Below, one piece after another: positions 55,001 to 63,948 of a stretch of 64,000 bases of DNA. How positions within the stretch are numbered: position 1 is the stretch's first letter; each line of letters starts with the position of its first letter. Source of the DNA: Bacteroidales bacterium (lineage in GTDB: Bacteria > Bacteroidota > Bacteroidia > Bacteroidales > UBA7960); the NCBI GenBank assembly GCA_003550725.1, contig PUKZ01000066.1, forward strand, positions 1-64,000. The letters run 5' to 3'. The position numbers and the translations under genes are program-made. Below the pieces are notes generated by a model. The model was not told the DNA's origin. It was given only the letters and a program-made list of their open reading frames with translations, and searched no databases.

Positions 55001-55987
55001 AAAATATTAAAAAACTCAGGAGAAAATTTAACTGAAATAATTGACCAGGTGCTTGATTTTTCCAAAATTGAAGCCGGTAAGATTAAGTTAAATACAAGAG
55101 TGTTTAAATTTGACAGTTTGCTTAAAAATGCACAGGTTTTATTTGACAGTATGTGTTATAGCAAGGATTTAAAATTCCTGACAATTACAGATGAAAAACT
55201 ACCCGAATTTATTAAAGCTGATGATACACGTTTATCGCAGATAATAAATAACCTTTTATCAAATGCGGTAAAATTTACTCAACAAGGAAGTGTTACTCTA
55301 AAAGCCTCTTTAATAATGAAAGATAACCACACCGATGATGTAATTATCAAAATAGAGGTAATAGATACGGGTATTGGAATACCACCAGAAATGCAGGAAA
55401 AACTTTTTACACCTTTTGGTCAGATTGATAAACAAGATATAAGAACCTATGAAGGAACAGGGCTGGGACTTTCCATTTGCAAGGAATTAGCGGAACTACA
55501 TGGTGGAAAAATAGGGGTGAAAAGCAAACACAAAGAAGGAAGCACTTTTTGGTTCACTTTCATTGCTCAAAAAGTTGCAACAACAAATCAAAAAATTGAA
55601 AATCAGATATCAGATAAGCCATCCGGACTTAAAATTCTATTTGTCGAAGATAAGTCAGTGACCCGGAAGGTAGTAAAGATTATGCTCTCAAAAATGGGGC
55701 ATAAAGTTACACTTGCCGAAGATGGCAAACAAGCAATTGAAGCCTACCAACCAGGCAAATTTGATGTTATTCTTATGGATATTCAAATGCCTGTAATGGA
55801 TGGAATAACAGCAACCAAAATATTAAAAAATGAACACAAAGATCTTCCACCTATAATAGGCCTCAGTGCCAACGCATTTGAAGGAGACCGTGAAAAATAT
55901 CTGGCTAAAGGTTTTGACGAATATCTTACTAAACCCCTAAAAGAAAAAGACTTTAATACAGTATTAGAAAAATTTAATTTATTTTAA
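52085..55987 (+). CDS. Hybrid sensor histidine kinase with multiple PAS and a GAF domain
   Basis: The 1300-residue soluble kinase has about six PAS domains, a GAF domain, a transmitter and a receiver. PAS domains lie at roughly 10-120, 125-235, 240-365, 375-490, 495-615 and 800-920; GAF at about 625-790. The transmitter has the phosphorylated His943 in NMSHEIRTPLTGIMG, the N box near 1048 (IINNLLSNAVKFT), DTGIGIP and GTGLGLSI. The receiver (about 1182-1300) has phospho-acceptor Asp1232 in ILMDIQMPVMDG. No membrane helix is visible, so it is cytoplasmic. The fifth PAS contains Cys545, Cys556 and Cys559 (GGLCYKEF, EPCWFCTN), a possible metal or redox site. No regulator gene is adjacent. Confidence 0.95.
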   Translation: MENPDYKDILEKALIGYAYNKVIFDENGDPADYVFLEVNKAFEKITGLKASDILNKKASSVLPDSVNKEFEQKSSYKKIVLKGGSNEFENYSKPLNQWFKAQIYSDKKNYFTTIFSDITPEKQKDLDYKALLHSIPNLMFIIDKNGHFIDYKAESHKSLFVSPEKFLNKHFSKVLPGEIADLIDYYLNRTLKTGETQQYEYKIEICGKTGYYDCKMSLFSEDKVIAIVRDITYNKKVEENLLKSNENLFITLNSIGDGVISTDNKGFIVLMNPVAEKLCGCTLEEARGKPLTDVFKIINSETRKTIRNPVDKVLENGETVGLANHTSLISSNNKEYQIADSAAPMKNADGDITGVVLVFADISKEYALQQKIREREHRYSSLFNSTIDGLSLNEIVYKDGKPADYIIIDVNPEFEKQNNITKDNIVGNFASSIYDKDPPMFIDIFAEIAETGSSKSFETYLPKSKKHYFVSVFSPEKGKFATIFKDITKRKNAESALENERNQLLSILQSIEEPIYVSDIKTYEILFVNPSLEKILNKDPVGGLCYKEFQGLDEPCWFCTNEIILKQRPYKHHWEHYNPLLKKTFKLHDSIIRWPDGRDVRLELAVDITEQKQTEKVLRESEKRARLQRSEIVKLIFDKAIVNGKLDDALKKITKTLSYAIGAVRTSIWTISDDGKVLECLSLFDAKEKKHGKKNTLKVNEIPSYFEAILKESLISAENAQTDPRTCELADSYLIPYGITSMLDAGILIDGSLIGVVCIEHTGNPRKWHPDEEAFANTAASIVAQLFANIKRKEAETALSKSEEKYRLIFENAPLGVLHFNEKGIVTECNDQLVSIIGSSREALIGLDMTRLPDKRVVNSVKKVLNGKPASFEGNYSSVTADKTTPVRVLFSPVINNYETAEGGIVIIEERSYYIAKEKLEKQVAVAKESAKFKQNFLANMSHEIRTPLTGIMGLIEIIQKSDISPELQEYVKILKNSGENLTEIIDQVLDFSKIEAGKIKLNTRVFKFDSLLKNAQVLFDSMCYSKDLKFLTITDEKLPEFIKADDTRLSQIINNLLSNAVKFTQQGSVTLKASLIMKDNHTDDVIIKIEVIDTGIGIPPEMQEKLFTPFGQIDKQDIRTYEGTGLGLSICKELAELHGGKIGVKSKHKEGSTFWFTFIAQKVATTNQKIENQISDKPSGLKILFVEDKSVTRKVVKIMLSKMGHKVTLAEDGKQAIEAYQPGKFDVILMDIQMPVMDGITATKILKNEHKDLPPIIGLSANAFEGDREKYLAKGFDEYLTKPLKEKDFNTVLEKFNLF

Positions 55988-56110
55988 AGCTAATAAATTG
56001 AGTGTAAATCTATAAGTCTTATTATTTTTTAAACAACTTATTATCTGTTGAACTATAATAACAAAAGACCTAAGCTTTATTATTTCCTTTGTTTGACAGA
56101 AATATCAATA

Positions 56111-57340
56111 TCATACGTTTAACTCTTCACCTTCGCTTTTACCTATTACCACGGCGCAACAACTATCTCCCCACACATTGGTTGTTGTTCTGAACATATC
56201 TAAAATTCTGTCAACAGGAAGTATTAATGCCATCAATTCAAGGGGAAGACCAAGAACCTCAAGGATAATAGTAATAATAACCAAACTGGCCATAGGCACT
56301 CCTGCTGTACCTATGCTTGATAATAACGCGGTAATTAATATCAATACCTGCTCTTGTATACCCATAACAGCCCCCTGCGCCTGGGCAATAAACATAACAA
56401 CAGCCGATATGTAAATTGCCGTACCATCCATATTTATCGTAGTACCAATAGGTATGGTGAAATTAGTTATTTTATTTGAAACACCCGAATTTTCATGTGT
56501 TTCTTTCAGGTTAAGAGGCAATGCAGCTGCCGAAGAAGCAGTAGAAAAAGCAGTTACCAAAGTTGTCCTTACATTACTTAAATGCCAGAAAGGCTTTGCT
56601 TTACCAATAAACCGGGTAATTAAAGGTAATGTGATTAAAGAATGTATCAAGATACCTAATATAACTGTTAACATAAACATTCCCAAACCCGAAACCATGT
56701 TACCAAAATCCTCCTGCTCAGCAACAACTTCTACAATCAATCCAAATATTCCGAATGGAGCAAGTTTAATAACAAACATGGTTATTTTCATAAATAACTC
56801 AAAAATCGCATTGAAAAAATCTGAAATGAATAAATTGTTTTTTTTATCCATTTTATTAATGAATATACCGGCTAATATTGCAAAGAAAATAACTGATAAA
56901 AAATCATTATTTGCCAGGGCATGAAAAATGTTTTCAGGAACAATATCAATAAATACTTCCGATATACTCGGCCTTTCAATGCTTATAGATTCATCTATGG
57001 AAACAGATGTGATATCCATACCCACACCAGGCCTTATTAAATTAACCAGCAACAAACCTATGATTATTGCAAAAGTGCTTGTGGTTAAATAATATCCAAA
57101 TGTTTTTAATCCTAGTCTTCCCAAATTAGATACTCCGCCGATGTTTACCATCCCTGAAATTATAGAACTCAGTATTAACGGAATAACAATCATTCTAAGC
57201 AAACGTAAAAATATATCACCCATCCAGGAAACATATATAACATGCTCTCTCAGAAAGATACCAAACAATATTGCCAAAATAAAGGCTATCAATATCTGCC
57301 AATGCAACTTTATCTTTAAAATGGAATTCAATATTTTCAT
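56111..57340 (-). CDS. Dicarboxylate/amino acid:cation symporter (DAACS family)
   Basis: The 409-residue membrane protein has the GltP/GltPh fold: eight helices plus two re-entrant loops. The hairpin motif AFSTASSAAALPLNLKET is the first serine-rich re-entrant loop, and IPIGTTINMDGTAIY is the NMDGT sodium/substrate site of helix 7. It imports glutamate, aspartate or C4-dicarboxylates with Na+ or H+. It is convergent with the hybrid kinase gene and appears monocistronic. Confidence 0.94.
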   Translation of the reverse strand: MKILNSILKIKLHWQILIAFILAILFGIFLREHVIYVSWMGDIFLRLLRMIVIPLILSSIISGMVNIGGVSNLGRLGLKTFGYYLTTSTFAIIIGLLLVNLIRPGVGMDITSVSIDESISIERPSISEVFIDIVPENIFHALANNDFLSVIFFAILAGIFINKMDKKNNLFISDFFNAIFELFMKITMFVIKLAPFGIFGLIVEVVAEQEDFGNMVSGLGMFMLTVILGILIHSLITLPLITRFIGKAKPFWHLSNVRTTLVTAFSTASSAAALPLNLKETHENSGVSNKITNFTIPIGTTINMDGTAIYISAVVMFIAQAQGAVMGIQEQVLILITALLSSIGTAGVPMASLVIITIILEVLGLPLELMALILPVDRILDMFRTTTNVWGDSCCAVVIGKSEGEELNV

Positions 57341-57684
57341 AAAGCAATAAAATTAATTATTCTTTTGTAAGGCAATAATACAAAAGTTCAAAGAGAAAAT
57401 TATTATTTTTTTAATAAAAAATTACATTAAAATCATTCAAACCCCATTTTAGTTACCGATGACAATTTGACGCAACAAAACAATTTACAAAAGCCAAATT
57501 GTCTTGTTTTAACCTTAAATATAAAATGGTTTAAATTTTGATAAAAACTTTAACACCAATATGTTATATGTTAATAAAGCATTGTTCTCAAAAATAAAAG
57601 TGCAAATATAAATCATAACAAAATTGTATTTCAATTAAAAAATAAACTAAGATAATTTGTTTGAATATTAAAAAATGAAAAGAT
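57341..57684. other. Divergent region between the symporter gene and clpB
   Basis: AT-rich, with no confident promoter. I looked for a heat-shock-type operator (CIRCE inverted repeat) upstream of clpB and did not find one. Confidence 0.5.
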
Positions 57685-60306
57685 ATGAATTTTAATAATT
57701 TCACTATAAAATCACAGGAAGCTATACAAAAATCACAAGAAATAGCATCGGGTAATAATCATCAGTCGATAGAGACCGGGCATTTGCTTAAAGGTATTTT
57801 GGCTGTTGATGACAATGTGGTTCCATATTTACTAAAAAAGCAAAATATAAACATTGATAACATTAAAACTGTACTTGACAGTTTAATAGAAAGTTACCCA
57901 AAGGTTTCAGGTGGTGATATTTATCTTTCGCGTAATTCTACCAAAGTTCTGCAAAAATCAAATAATTTATTAAAAGACTTTGGAGATGAATTTGTAGCTA
58001 TTGAGCATATATTTCTGGCATTATTAAAGAACGGCGATGATGTTTCGCAAGTTCTTAAAGATGCGGGGGTAACCGAAAAAGACTTGATAGCTGCTATAAA
58101 AGATTTGCGAAAAGGTTCACAGGTAAAAAGCCAAACTGCGGAAGATACTTACAATGCATTAGACAAGTATGCTCATAATTTAAACGACCTTGCTTCAAAA
58201 AATAAGCTTGATCCTGTTATAGGACGTGATGATGAGATACGCAGAGTATTACAAATATTGTCAAGGCGTACCAAGAACACCCCCGTACTTATAGGTGAGG
58301 CGGGTGTTGGGAAAACCGCTATTGCCGAGGGCATTGCGCATAGAATTGTAATCGGTGATGTTCCGGAAAACCTGAAAACCAAAAAAATATTTTCGCTTGA
58401 TATGGGGGCACTAATTGCAGGTGCCAAATATAAAGGCGAATTTGAAGAACGTTTAAAGAGTGTTGTTAAAGAAGTAACTGAATCCGACGGAGAGTTTGTG
58501 CTTTTCATAGATGAGATACATACCCTGGTTGGAGCAGGTGCAACAGGTGAAGGCGCAATGGATGCAGCCAATATACTTAAACCGGCACTGTCAAGAGGTG
58601 AACTAAGGGCTATTGGTGCAACCACTCTAAAAGAATATCAACGATATTTTGAAAAAGATAAAGCACTGGAGAGAAGGTTTCAAATTGTAACAATTGATGA
58701 ACCTGAAAAAACAGATGCTATTTCAATATTAAGAGGCTTAAGAGAAAGATACGAAAGCCATCACAAGGTACGAATTAAAGACGATGCCATAATTTCTGCA
58801 GTGGAGCTTTCGATAAGATATATTACTGACCGGTTTTTGCCTGACAAAGCAATTGATTTAATTGACGAAGCAGCATCAAAATTACGCTTAGAAATTAACT
58901 CCGTGCCGGAAGAACTTGACGAAGCCGAACGTAAGATAAGGCAATTAGAAATCGAACGTGAAGCCATAAAACGTGAAAAAGACAAAACCAAGCTGGAAAA
59001 GCTAAACAATGACCTGGCACGTCTTAACGAACAGCGTGATCAGCTAAAAGCCAAATGGCAAAGTGAAAAAGAAATTGTAAACAGTATCCAGGAGTGCAAG
59101 AAAAAAATAGAAGAATATAAATTTGAAGCTGAACAAGCCGAAAGAAACGGAGATTATGGTAAGGTCGCAGAATTACGTTATGGAAAGATAAAAGAAACTG
59201 AAGAGAATCTTGAAAAATTGAAGAATAATTTAGATGAAATGCAAGCCGATAGTGCATTGATCAATGAAGAAGTTAATGCCGAAGATGTTGCTGATGTTGT
59301 ATCAAAATGGACTGGTATTCCGGTGAGTAAAATGCTGCAAAGCGAACGTGAAAAATTACTGAAACTTGAGGACGAACTGCATAAAAGAGTAGTTGGCCAG
59401 GATGAAGCTATAGTTGCATTATCGGATGCTATAAGACGTAGCAGGGCCGGATTACATGACCCGAAACGCCCTATGGGGTCTTTTATTTTTCTTGGTTCTA
59501 CAGGTGTCGGAAAAACAGAATTAGCAAAAACTCTTGCAGAATTTCTGTTTGACGATGAAAACAATATGATAAGGATAGACATGTCAGAATACCAGGAACG
59601 CCACACCGTATCAAGACTAATTGGAGCACCACCGGGATATGTCGGTTATGAAGAAAGCGGGCAGCTAACCGAATCAGTCAGGCGCAAGCCATACTCTGTT
59701 ATTCTGCTCGATGAGATTGAAAAAGCACACCACGACGTTTTTAACATTTTATTGCAAGTGCTTGATGATGGAAGATTAACCGATAATAAGGGAAGAACAG
59801 CTGATTTTCGCAATACTATTGTGATTATGACATCAAACATAGGATCTACGCTAATACAAGAAAAATTTGAAAAGTTGAATAATGAAAACCAGGAACAGGT
59901 AGTAGCCGATACACGTGAAGAAGTTTTTGCCTTGCTGAAAAAAGCAATAATGCCTGAATTTCTAAACAGGATTGATGAAGTAATAATGTTTAAGCCACTT
60001 TCTAAAAAAGAAATTTCTGATATTGTAAAATTGCAGCTAAATATAGTTAACCAACGTCTGCGTGAAAACGGGTATGAAATAGAGCCTACCAAAAATGCTG
60101 TAGATTGGATCGCACAGCTAGGTTACGATCCGCAATTTGGTGCAAGGCCGTTAAAAAGAGTTATTCAACGCAGTTTACTAAATAATCTGTCTAAAGACAT
60201 ACTTGCAGGCAATATCCAATCAAATTCAAAAATAGTAATTGATGTTAAAGATCATAAATTAACTTTTAAGTGCAAAGACCGGAACGTAGAAAAAACGGAA
60301 ACATAA
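57685..60306 (+). CDS. clpB: ATP-dependent disaggregase ClpB
   Basis: The 873-residue Hsp100 protein works with DnaK/DnaJ/GrpE to pull proteins out of aggregates. The N domain (1-145) is followed by AAA1 with Walker [10 protein letters not shown] (Lys210) and [12 protein letters not shown], the long coiled-coil middle domain (about 405-525) specific to ClpB, and AAA2 with GSTGVGKTE (Lys610) and [10 protein letters not shown]. It lacks the ClpP-binding IGL loop. The tail ends NVEKTET. The gene is single and convergent with the baeRF-like gene. Confidence 0.96.
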   Translation: MNFNNFTIKSQEAIQKSQEIASGNNHQSIETGHLLKGILAVDDNVVPYLLKKQNINIDNIKTVLDSLIESYPKVSGGDIYLSRNSTKVLQKSNNLLKDFGDEFVAIEHIFLALLKNGDDVSQVLKDAGVTEKDLIAAIKDLRKGSQVKSQTAEDTYNALDKYAHNLNDLASKNKLDPVIGRDDEIRRVLQILSRRTKNTPVLIGEAGVGKTAIAEGIAHRIVIGDVPENLKTKKIFSLDMGALIAGAKYKGEFEERLKSVVKEVTESDGEFVLFIDEIHTLVGAGATGEGAMDAANILKPALSRGELRAIGATTLKEYQRYFEKDKALERRFQIVTIDEPEKTDAISILRGLRERYESHHKVRIKDDAIISAVELSIRYITDRFLPDKAIDLIDEAASKLRLEINSVPEELDEAERKIRQLEIEREAIKREKDKTKLEKLNNDLARLNEQRDQLKAKWQSEKEIVNSIQECKKKIEEYKFEAEQAERNGDYGKVAELRYGKIKETEENLEKLKNNLDEMQADSALINEEVNAEDVADVVSKWTGIPVSKMLQSEREKLLKLEDELHKRVVGQDEAIVALSDAIRRSRAGLHDPKRPMGSFIFLGSTGVGKTELAKTLAEFLFDDENNMIRIDMSEYQERHTVSRLIGAPPGYVGYEESGQLTESVRRKPYSVILLDEIEKAHHDVFNILLQVLDDGRLTDNKGRTADFRNTIVIMTSNIGSTLIQEKFEKLNNENQEQVVADTREEVFALLKKAIMPEFLNRIDEVIMFKPLSKKEISDIVKLQLNIVNQRLRENGYEIEPTKNAVDWIAQLGYDPQFGARPLKRVIQRSLLNNLSKDILAGNIQSNSKIVIDVKDHKLTFKCKDRNVEKTET

Positions 60307-60336
60307 ATAAAAATTCAGCAATAAGTAAATAATAAA

Positions 60337-60367
60337 CCTACAGGTTAATAATTTATTAATCTGCAGG
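60337..60367. repeat. 15-bp inverted repeat behind clpB
   Basis: CCTACAGGTTAATAA (60337-60351) and TTATTAATCTGCAGG (60353-60367) match at 13 of 15 positions around one base; one mismatch would be a G-U pair in RNA. It lies 31 bases after the clpB stop. There is no T-run. Confidence 0.7.
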
Positions 60368-60386
60368 AATGAAGTAAACAAGTAGT

Positions 60387-60467
60387 TACCTTAAAGACTA
60401 AAAGATAGAGTGCATTTAACTTGCAGTAGTAAGTTTAAATAATCTCTGTTGTTTAGTCTTTAAGGTA
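60387..60467. terminator. Long structured inverted repeat between clpB and the baeRF-like gene
   Basis: TACCTTAAAGACTAAA (60387-60402) and TTTAGTCTTTAAGGTA (60452-60467) are perfect 16-bp reverse complements. The 49-base loop contains a second stem (ATTTAACTT with AAGTTTAAAT, one bulge). A TTTTTG tract follows on the plus strand. It is well placed as a bidirectional terminator of the convergent genes, though the large structured loop is unusual and an RNA element cannot be excluded. Confidence 0.7.
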
Positions 60468-60524
60468 TTTTTGTAATGATTACGGAAAAAAACCCGGGCT
60501 TACAAAGCAATTTTTCAAAATATT

Positions 60525-61589
60525 TTAGTATCGCAAAACTGCAGCTATTCTGTTATAATCTTTCAATAAACCATCATCAACAAATACAACCTTACCACCC
60601 TTGTCAATAACAATTTCGGCCGCTTCATCCACAGCATCATCAATCATTCCTTTCTCAGGTTTATCAATAGGTGTAATACTATTATCCTCATTATGCCTGC
60701 ATGACTGATGATAATTCTCCTCAACCAATAACAGGCTTACACGGCCTTCTTTGGCAAAACGCCACACATTGCTTATATTGGCAGTATAATTGCCTGTATT
60801 ATGGGCTTTCTCCAACTCATCAATAAATTTATTTCTCTCATCCGACATTTTTTCTTCCACCAAAGGCCAGATTTTCTTGCCGATATCATGAGCTGAGGTG
60901 TTTATATAACTACCCTCAATAAAGGCAATAATATGTTTGTCAAGATCAGTAACTTCTTTAAAAAATCCCAAATTTTTCTCAACACCCATAACAACTAAGC
61001 TTTGTTGCTCATTATTATAATACTCCTTCAACGCCCTTGATGCTCTTGCGAAAAATTCTTTAACCTTCTTTGCCCTCTCTTTTGACAAATCGCTTGGATT
61101 TAGATCATAAAAATCCAAATTAGAATAAATCGGAAATTCATTTTGTTCTATTTCAGAAGCTTCATCACGATTACATTGAATAAGCCTTATTTTTTCAATA
61201 CTTAAAACCAACACATAATATCTTATACCGCGATTAACATTCATAATTATATCACGTGTGGCAAAAGTTCTATCAATCACAACCCGATTATTTACAGGAA
61301 AAGGCAAATCAATTATTGTCGCAAAATTATTATTGACAAACAAAGCTAACCCATCCAGGGTACGGCTTTTGTCTACCTTTTCTGCAAGTCCTTTAAGCTT
61401 ATCAACATAAAACTGTGTTTCTCTCTTTGAGAATTCTTTTTCAAGCCTCTCTTCTGCATCACCTATCAGTTTTTTAAGTAAAATCTCATTTTGATGATAC
61501 TCCGGAGCTGTACGATAAGTAGACAATAACACAGATATACAAGGATAACCTTGTTCTTTCATCAATTTATTCAACACAATTTGATTCAT
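60525..61589 (-). CDS. Bacterial release-factor-like protein (baeRF family, Balon-like candidate ribosome hibernation factor)
   Basis: The protein has about 355 residues. The N-terminal part (LMKEQGYPCISVLLSTYRT, then KKLIGDAEERLEKEF) and the middle (TLDGLALFVNNNFATIIDLP, then RYYVLVLSIEKIRLIQCNRDE) match the bacterial homologues of archaeo-eukaryotic release factor eRF1 (baeRF). The C-terminal part (LVVEENYH-like, then VVFVDDGLLKDYNRIAAVLRY) resembles the eRF1 domain 3 / L7Ae-like fold. Psychrobacter Balon, which binds and preserves idle ribosomes, belongs to this superfamily. I see no GGQ release motif. ATG at 61616 is an alternative start nine codons earlier. It is convergent with clpB, which fits a stress role but does not prove one. 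Confidence 0.75.
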   Translation of the reverse strand: MNQIVLNKLMKEQGYPCISVLLSTYRTAPEYHQNEILLKKLIGDAEERLEKEFSKRETQFYVDKLKGLAEKVDKSRTLDGLALFVNNNFATIIDLPFPVNNRVVIDRTFATRDIIMNVNRGIRYYVLVLSIEKIRLIQCNRDEASEIEQNEFPIYSNLDFYDLNPSDLSKERAKKVKEFFARASRALKEYYNNEQQSLVVMGVEKNLGFFKEVTDLDKHIIAFIEGSYINTSAHDIGKKIWPLVEEKMSDERNKFIDELEKAHNTGNYTANISNVWRFAKEGRVSLLLVEENYHQSCRHNEDNSITPIDKPEKGMIDDAVDEAAEIVIDKGGKVVFVDDGLLKDYNRIAAVLRY

Positions 61590-61616
61590 TTTTCCAACAA
61601 TTTTTATGTTAAACAA

Positions 61617-62064
61617 TACAATTATAACATATCATCCTTAAAACTTTCCTGTTGTATTTTTATTAAATATCTAAAGCAACTAAAATCATAAAATTAAAAA
61701 CAAAATCAATGTAAAACAAATATTTGCAACTATTTATAATTCATAACTTTTACTTACAAAATATTTTATTAAAGCTAATTTATAAATAAATAAGTTTTTA
61801 AATGTACATTAAAAAAATACATTAACATCTTTAACAAAAATTAATGTTAAAAAAACCATTATAAATTAAGTTTAAATATTTAAAACATAAATATAAACGA
61901 TTGATATAATTTAAATTCTGATCTATAATATTCTTAAAATCAGCTAATATTGTATATTAGGAATTTTATATAATTTTATAACAACAACAATCTTATCAAA
62001 CAGTTATTAAATAAAACCATTTTGAAAAACGTTAAAATATTACATTTGTAAAAAAAATTAAATT
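61617..62064. other. Divergent AT-rich stretch before the LolC/E-type gene
   Basis: About 450 bases of very AT-rich DNA with many TTAA/ATAA words. It carries the promoter at 62021-62048. No small gene or RNA is visible. Confidence 0.55.
62021..62048 (+). promoter_or_regulatory. Promoter for the LolC/E-type permease gene
   Basis: TTTG at 62021-62024 and TACATTTG at 62041-62048 are 16 bases apart, with a predicted start near 62055 just before the TTG start codon at 62065, so the leader would be only about 10 bases. Confidence 0.55.
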
Positions 62065-63285
62065 TTGAATCTTCCATATTACATAGCATTACGTTTCGGA
62101 CACGGTGATAAAAGCAGCCGCTTCACCGGCATTGTAAAAAAAATATCTGTTATCAGCATAGCCCTTGGCCTGGCGGCAATGGTTATTTCTGTGGCTATTG
62201 TGACCGGTTTTCAACAAGAGATACGTGAAAAAGCTATTGGTTTTGGATCACATATTCAGATAACCCATTTTGATTATAATATATCTCATGAAACTCGCCC
62301 TATAAGTAAAAACCAGCATTTTTACCCTGATTTAAAAGAAGTTTCCGGAATCCGTCATATACAGATATTTGCTACCAAGGCCGGTATTATAAAAACCGAC
62401 GATGATATTCATGGTACTGTGCTAAAAGGCATAGGCGATGATTTTGACTGGTCATTTTTTGACAAAACTATTATTGAAGGCAAACCCATTAGTTTTGAAA
62501 AAGAAGGTGCAAGTAACGATATCATCATTTCAAAGTCTGTTGCAAACATGCTAAATCTAAACCTGGAAGACGATGTAATAATTTATTTTATTGAAGACCC
62601 CCCCAGGGTGCGCAGACTTAACATAAGCGGAATATATGAAACCGGGCTGACTGAGTTGGACGAATTGTTTATTCTTGGTGATATCAGGCACATTCAAAGA
62701 TTAAATAACTGGGATGAAGATGAAATAGCCGGTTTTGAAGTTTTAATTGATGACTATGACCAACTGGAACGTTTAGGAAATTATGTTTATGAAGAAATCG
62801 GATATGAGCTTATAAGCAAAACCATTGCACAATTATACCCTCAAATTTTTGACTGGCTTGAACTATTGGATATGAATGTTTATGTAATTATTTTTTTGAT
62901 GGTTATAGTAGCCGGAATAAACATGATAACTACCCTGCTGATTTCTGTTCTCGAAAAAACAAATCTTATTGGTATTATGAAAGCTCTTGGCGGCAACAAT
63001 AATTTAATAAGACGCATCTTTTTATATAATGCGGGATTTATGATCGCCAGGGGTTTACTAATAGGCAATGCCATAGCCCTGGCTTTATGTTTGATACAAT
63101 ATTATACAGGAATAATAACTTTACCACAGGAATCTTATTATGTATCGGAAGTTCCGATTAACATTAATCTTCTTCACATATTGTTGCTAAACGCGGGCAC
63201 TTTTCTGGTTTGTATATTTATGCTGATATTACCTTCTTACATAGTAACCAGGATTTCCCCGGTTAAGGCAATTACATTCAGGTAA
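62065..63285 (+). CDS. LolC/LolE-type lipoprotein-releasing ABC permease
   Basis: The 406-residue protein has the four-helix MacB/FtsX permease topology: one helix near the N-terminus (about 23-45), a periplasmic domain (about 50-260) and three C-terminal helices (about 265-290, 318-340 and 368-395). NLPYYIALRFGHGDKSSRFTG and KISVISIALGLAAMVISVAI match LolC/LolE, which with ATPase LolD release lipoproteins from the inner membrane. The start is TTG at 62065; the next in-frame ATG is far inside the domain and the family N-terminus fits. lolD is not in the window. Confidence 0.9.
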   Translation: MNLPYYIALRFGHGDKSSRFTGIVKKISVISIALGLAAMVISVAIVTGFQQEIREKAIGFGSHIQITHFDYNISHETRPISKNQHFYPDLKEVSGIRHIQIFATKAGIIKTDDDIHGTVLKGIGDDFDWSFFDKTIIEGKPISFEKEGASNDIIISKSVANMLNLNLEDDVIIYFIEDPPRVRRLNISGIYETGLTELDELFILGDIRHIQRLNNWDEDEIAGFEVLIDDYDQLERLGNYVYEEIGYELISKTIAQLYPQIFDWLELLDMNVYVIIFLMVIVAGINMITTLLISVLEKTNLIGIMKALGGNNNLIRRIFLYNAGFMIARGLLIGNAIALALCLIQYYTGIITLPQESYYVSEVPININLLHILLLNAGTFLVCIFMLILPSYIVTRISPVKAITFR

Positions 63286-63321
63286 AAAAACCCGGTTACC
63301 AATTCACCATTTATTATTATA

Positions 63322-63948
63322 CTATAAGAGTACACCTAAGCTTATGATAAATTGCCTGGGGCGTGAATCAAACTGTTGTTTTTCACCGCCAACAATGACA
63401 CGATCACGCAATTTGGTTAAGCCTCCCTCATATTTTACATCCAACACAAGATTTGAAATATTTATGCCTGCTCCAAGCTGATAGCCAAATGTCATTCTAT
63501 TTATATCCTCTTCAAATTCATCAACATCGATGTCATCATCTAAAACAGATGATTCACCGACTAAAATACTCCCAACCGGACCTAAACCAACACGAACAGG
63601 CCCTATGTATGTCCCGGCTAAAACCGGAAGATCTATTCGTCGTATCTTCCTTTCATAATAAACTTCCTCTTCTGTTAATTCACTTGTTCTTCGCATTTTA
63701 TTACCTATAGATGTATATAACAACTCGGGCTGGACAAAAATAAAAGGTAAGGAAATCTGCGACATAAAGCCGATATGAAACCCGGTATAATTATCATCAA
63801 GCGTTTCAATGGTATGATCATTAATAGTAATTTCATCACGATCAGGAATGGAGGATAAATTTAACCCACCACTTATTCCGAAATTTAACTGGCCTTGTGA
63901 AGCAACGCCAATAAAAATAAACACAGAAAGAATAATTAGTTTTTTCAT
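63322..63948 (-). CDS. Outer-membrane beta-barrel protein (PorT-family-like porin)
   Basis: The 208-residue protein has a signal peptide (KKLIILSVFIFIGVASQGQ) and then an alternating beta-barrel pattern: FGISGGLNLSSIP, YTGFHIGFMSQISLPFIFVQPELLY, IDLPVLAGTYIGPVRVGLGPVGSILVG and FGYQLGAGINISNLVLDVKYEGGLTKL. It is a general outer-membrane protein beta-barrel domain of the kind listed as porin/PorT family in Bacteroidota and is distinct from the PorT at 24248-25009. Specific cargo or role is unknown. The frame is open to 63975; the ATG at 63948 begins the signal peptide. Confidence 0.82.
   Translation of the reverse strand: MKKLIILSVFIFIGVASQGQLNFGISGGLNLSSIPDRDEITINDHTIETLDDNYTGFHIGFMSQISLPFIFVQPELLYTSIGNKMRRTSELTEEEVYYERKIRRIDLPVLAGTYIGPVRVGLGPVGSILVGESSVLDDDIDVDEFEEDINRMTFGYQLGAGINISNLVLDVKYEGGLTKLRDRVIVGGEKQQFDSRPRQFIISLGVLL

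Noticed and set aside
57341-57684. Possible heat-shock operator upstream of clpB
   Set aside because: I looked for a CIRCE-type inverted repeat and saw none.
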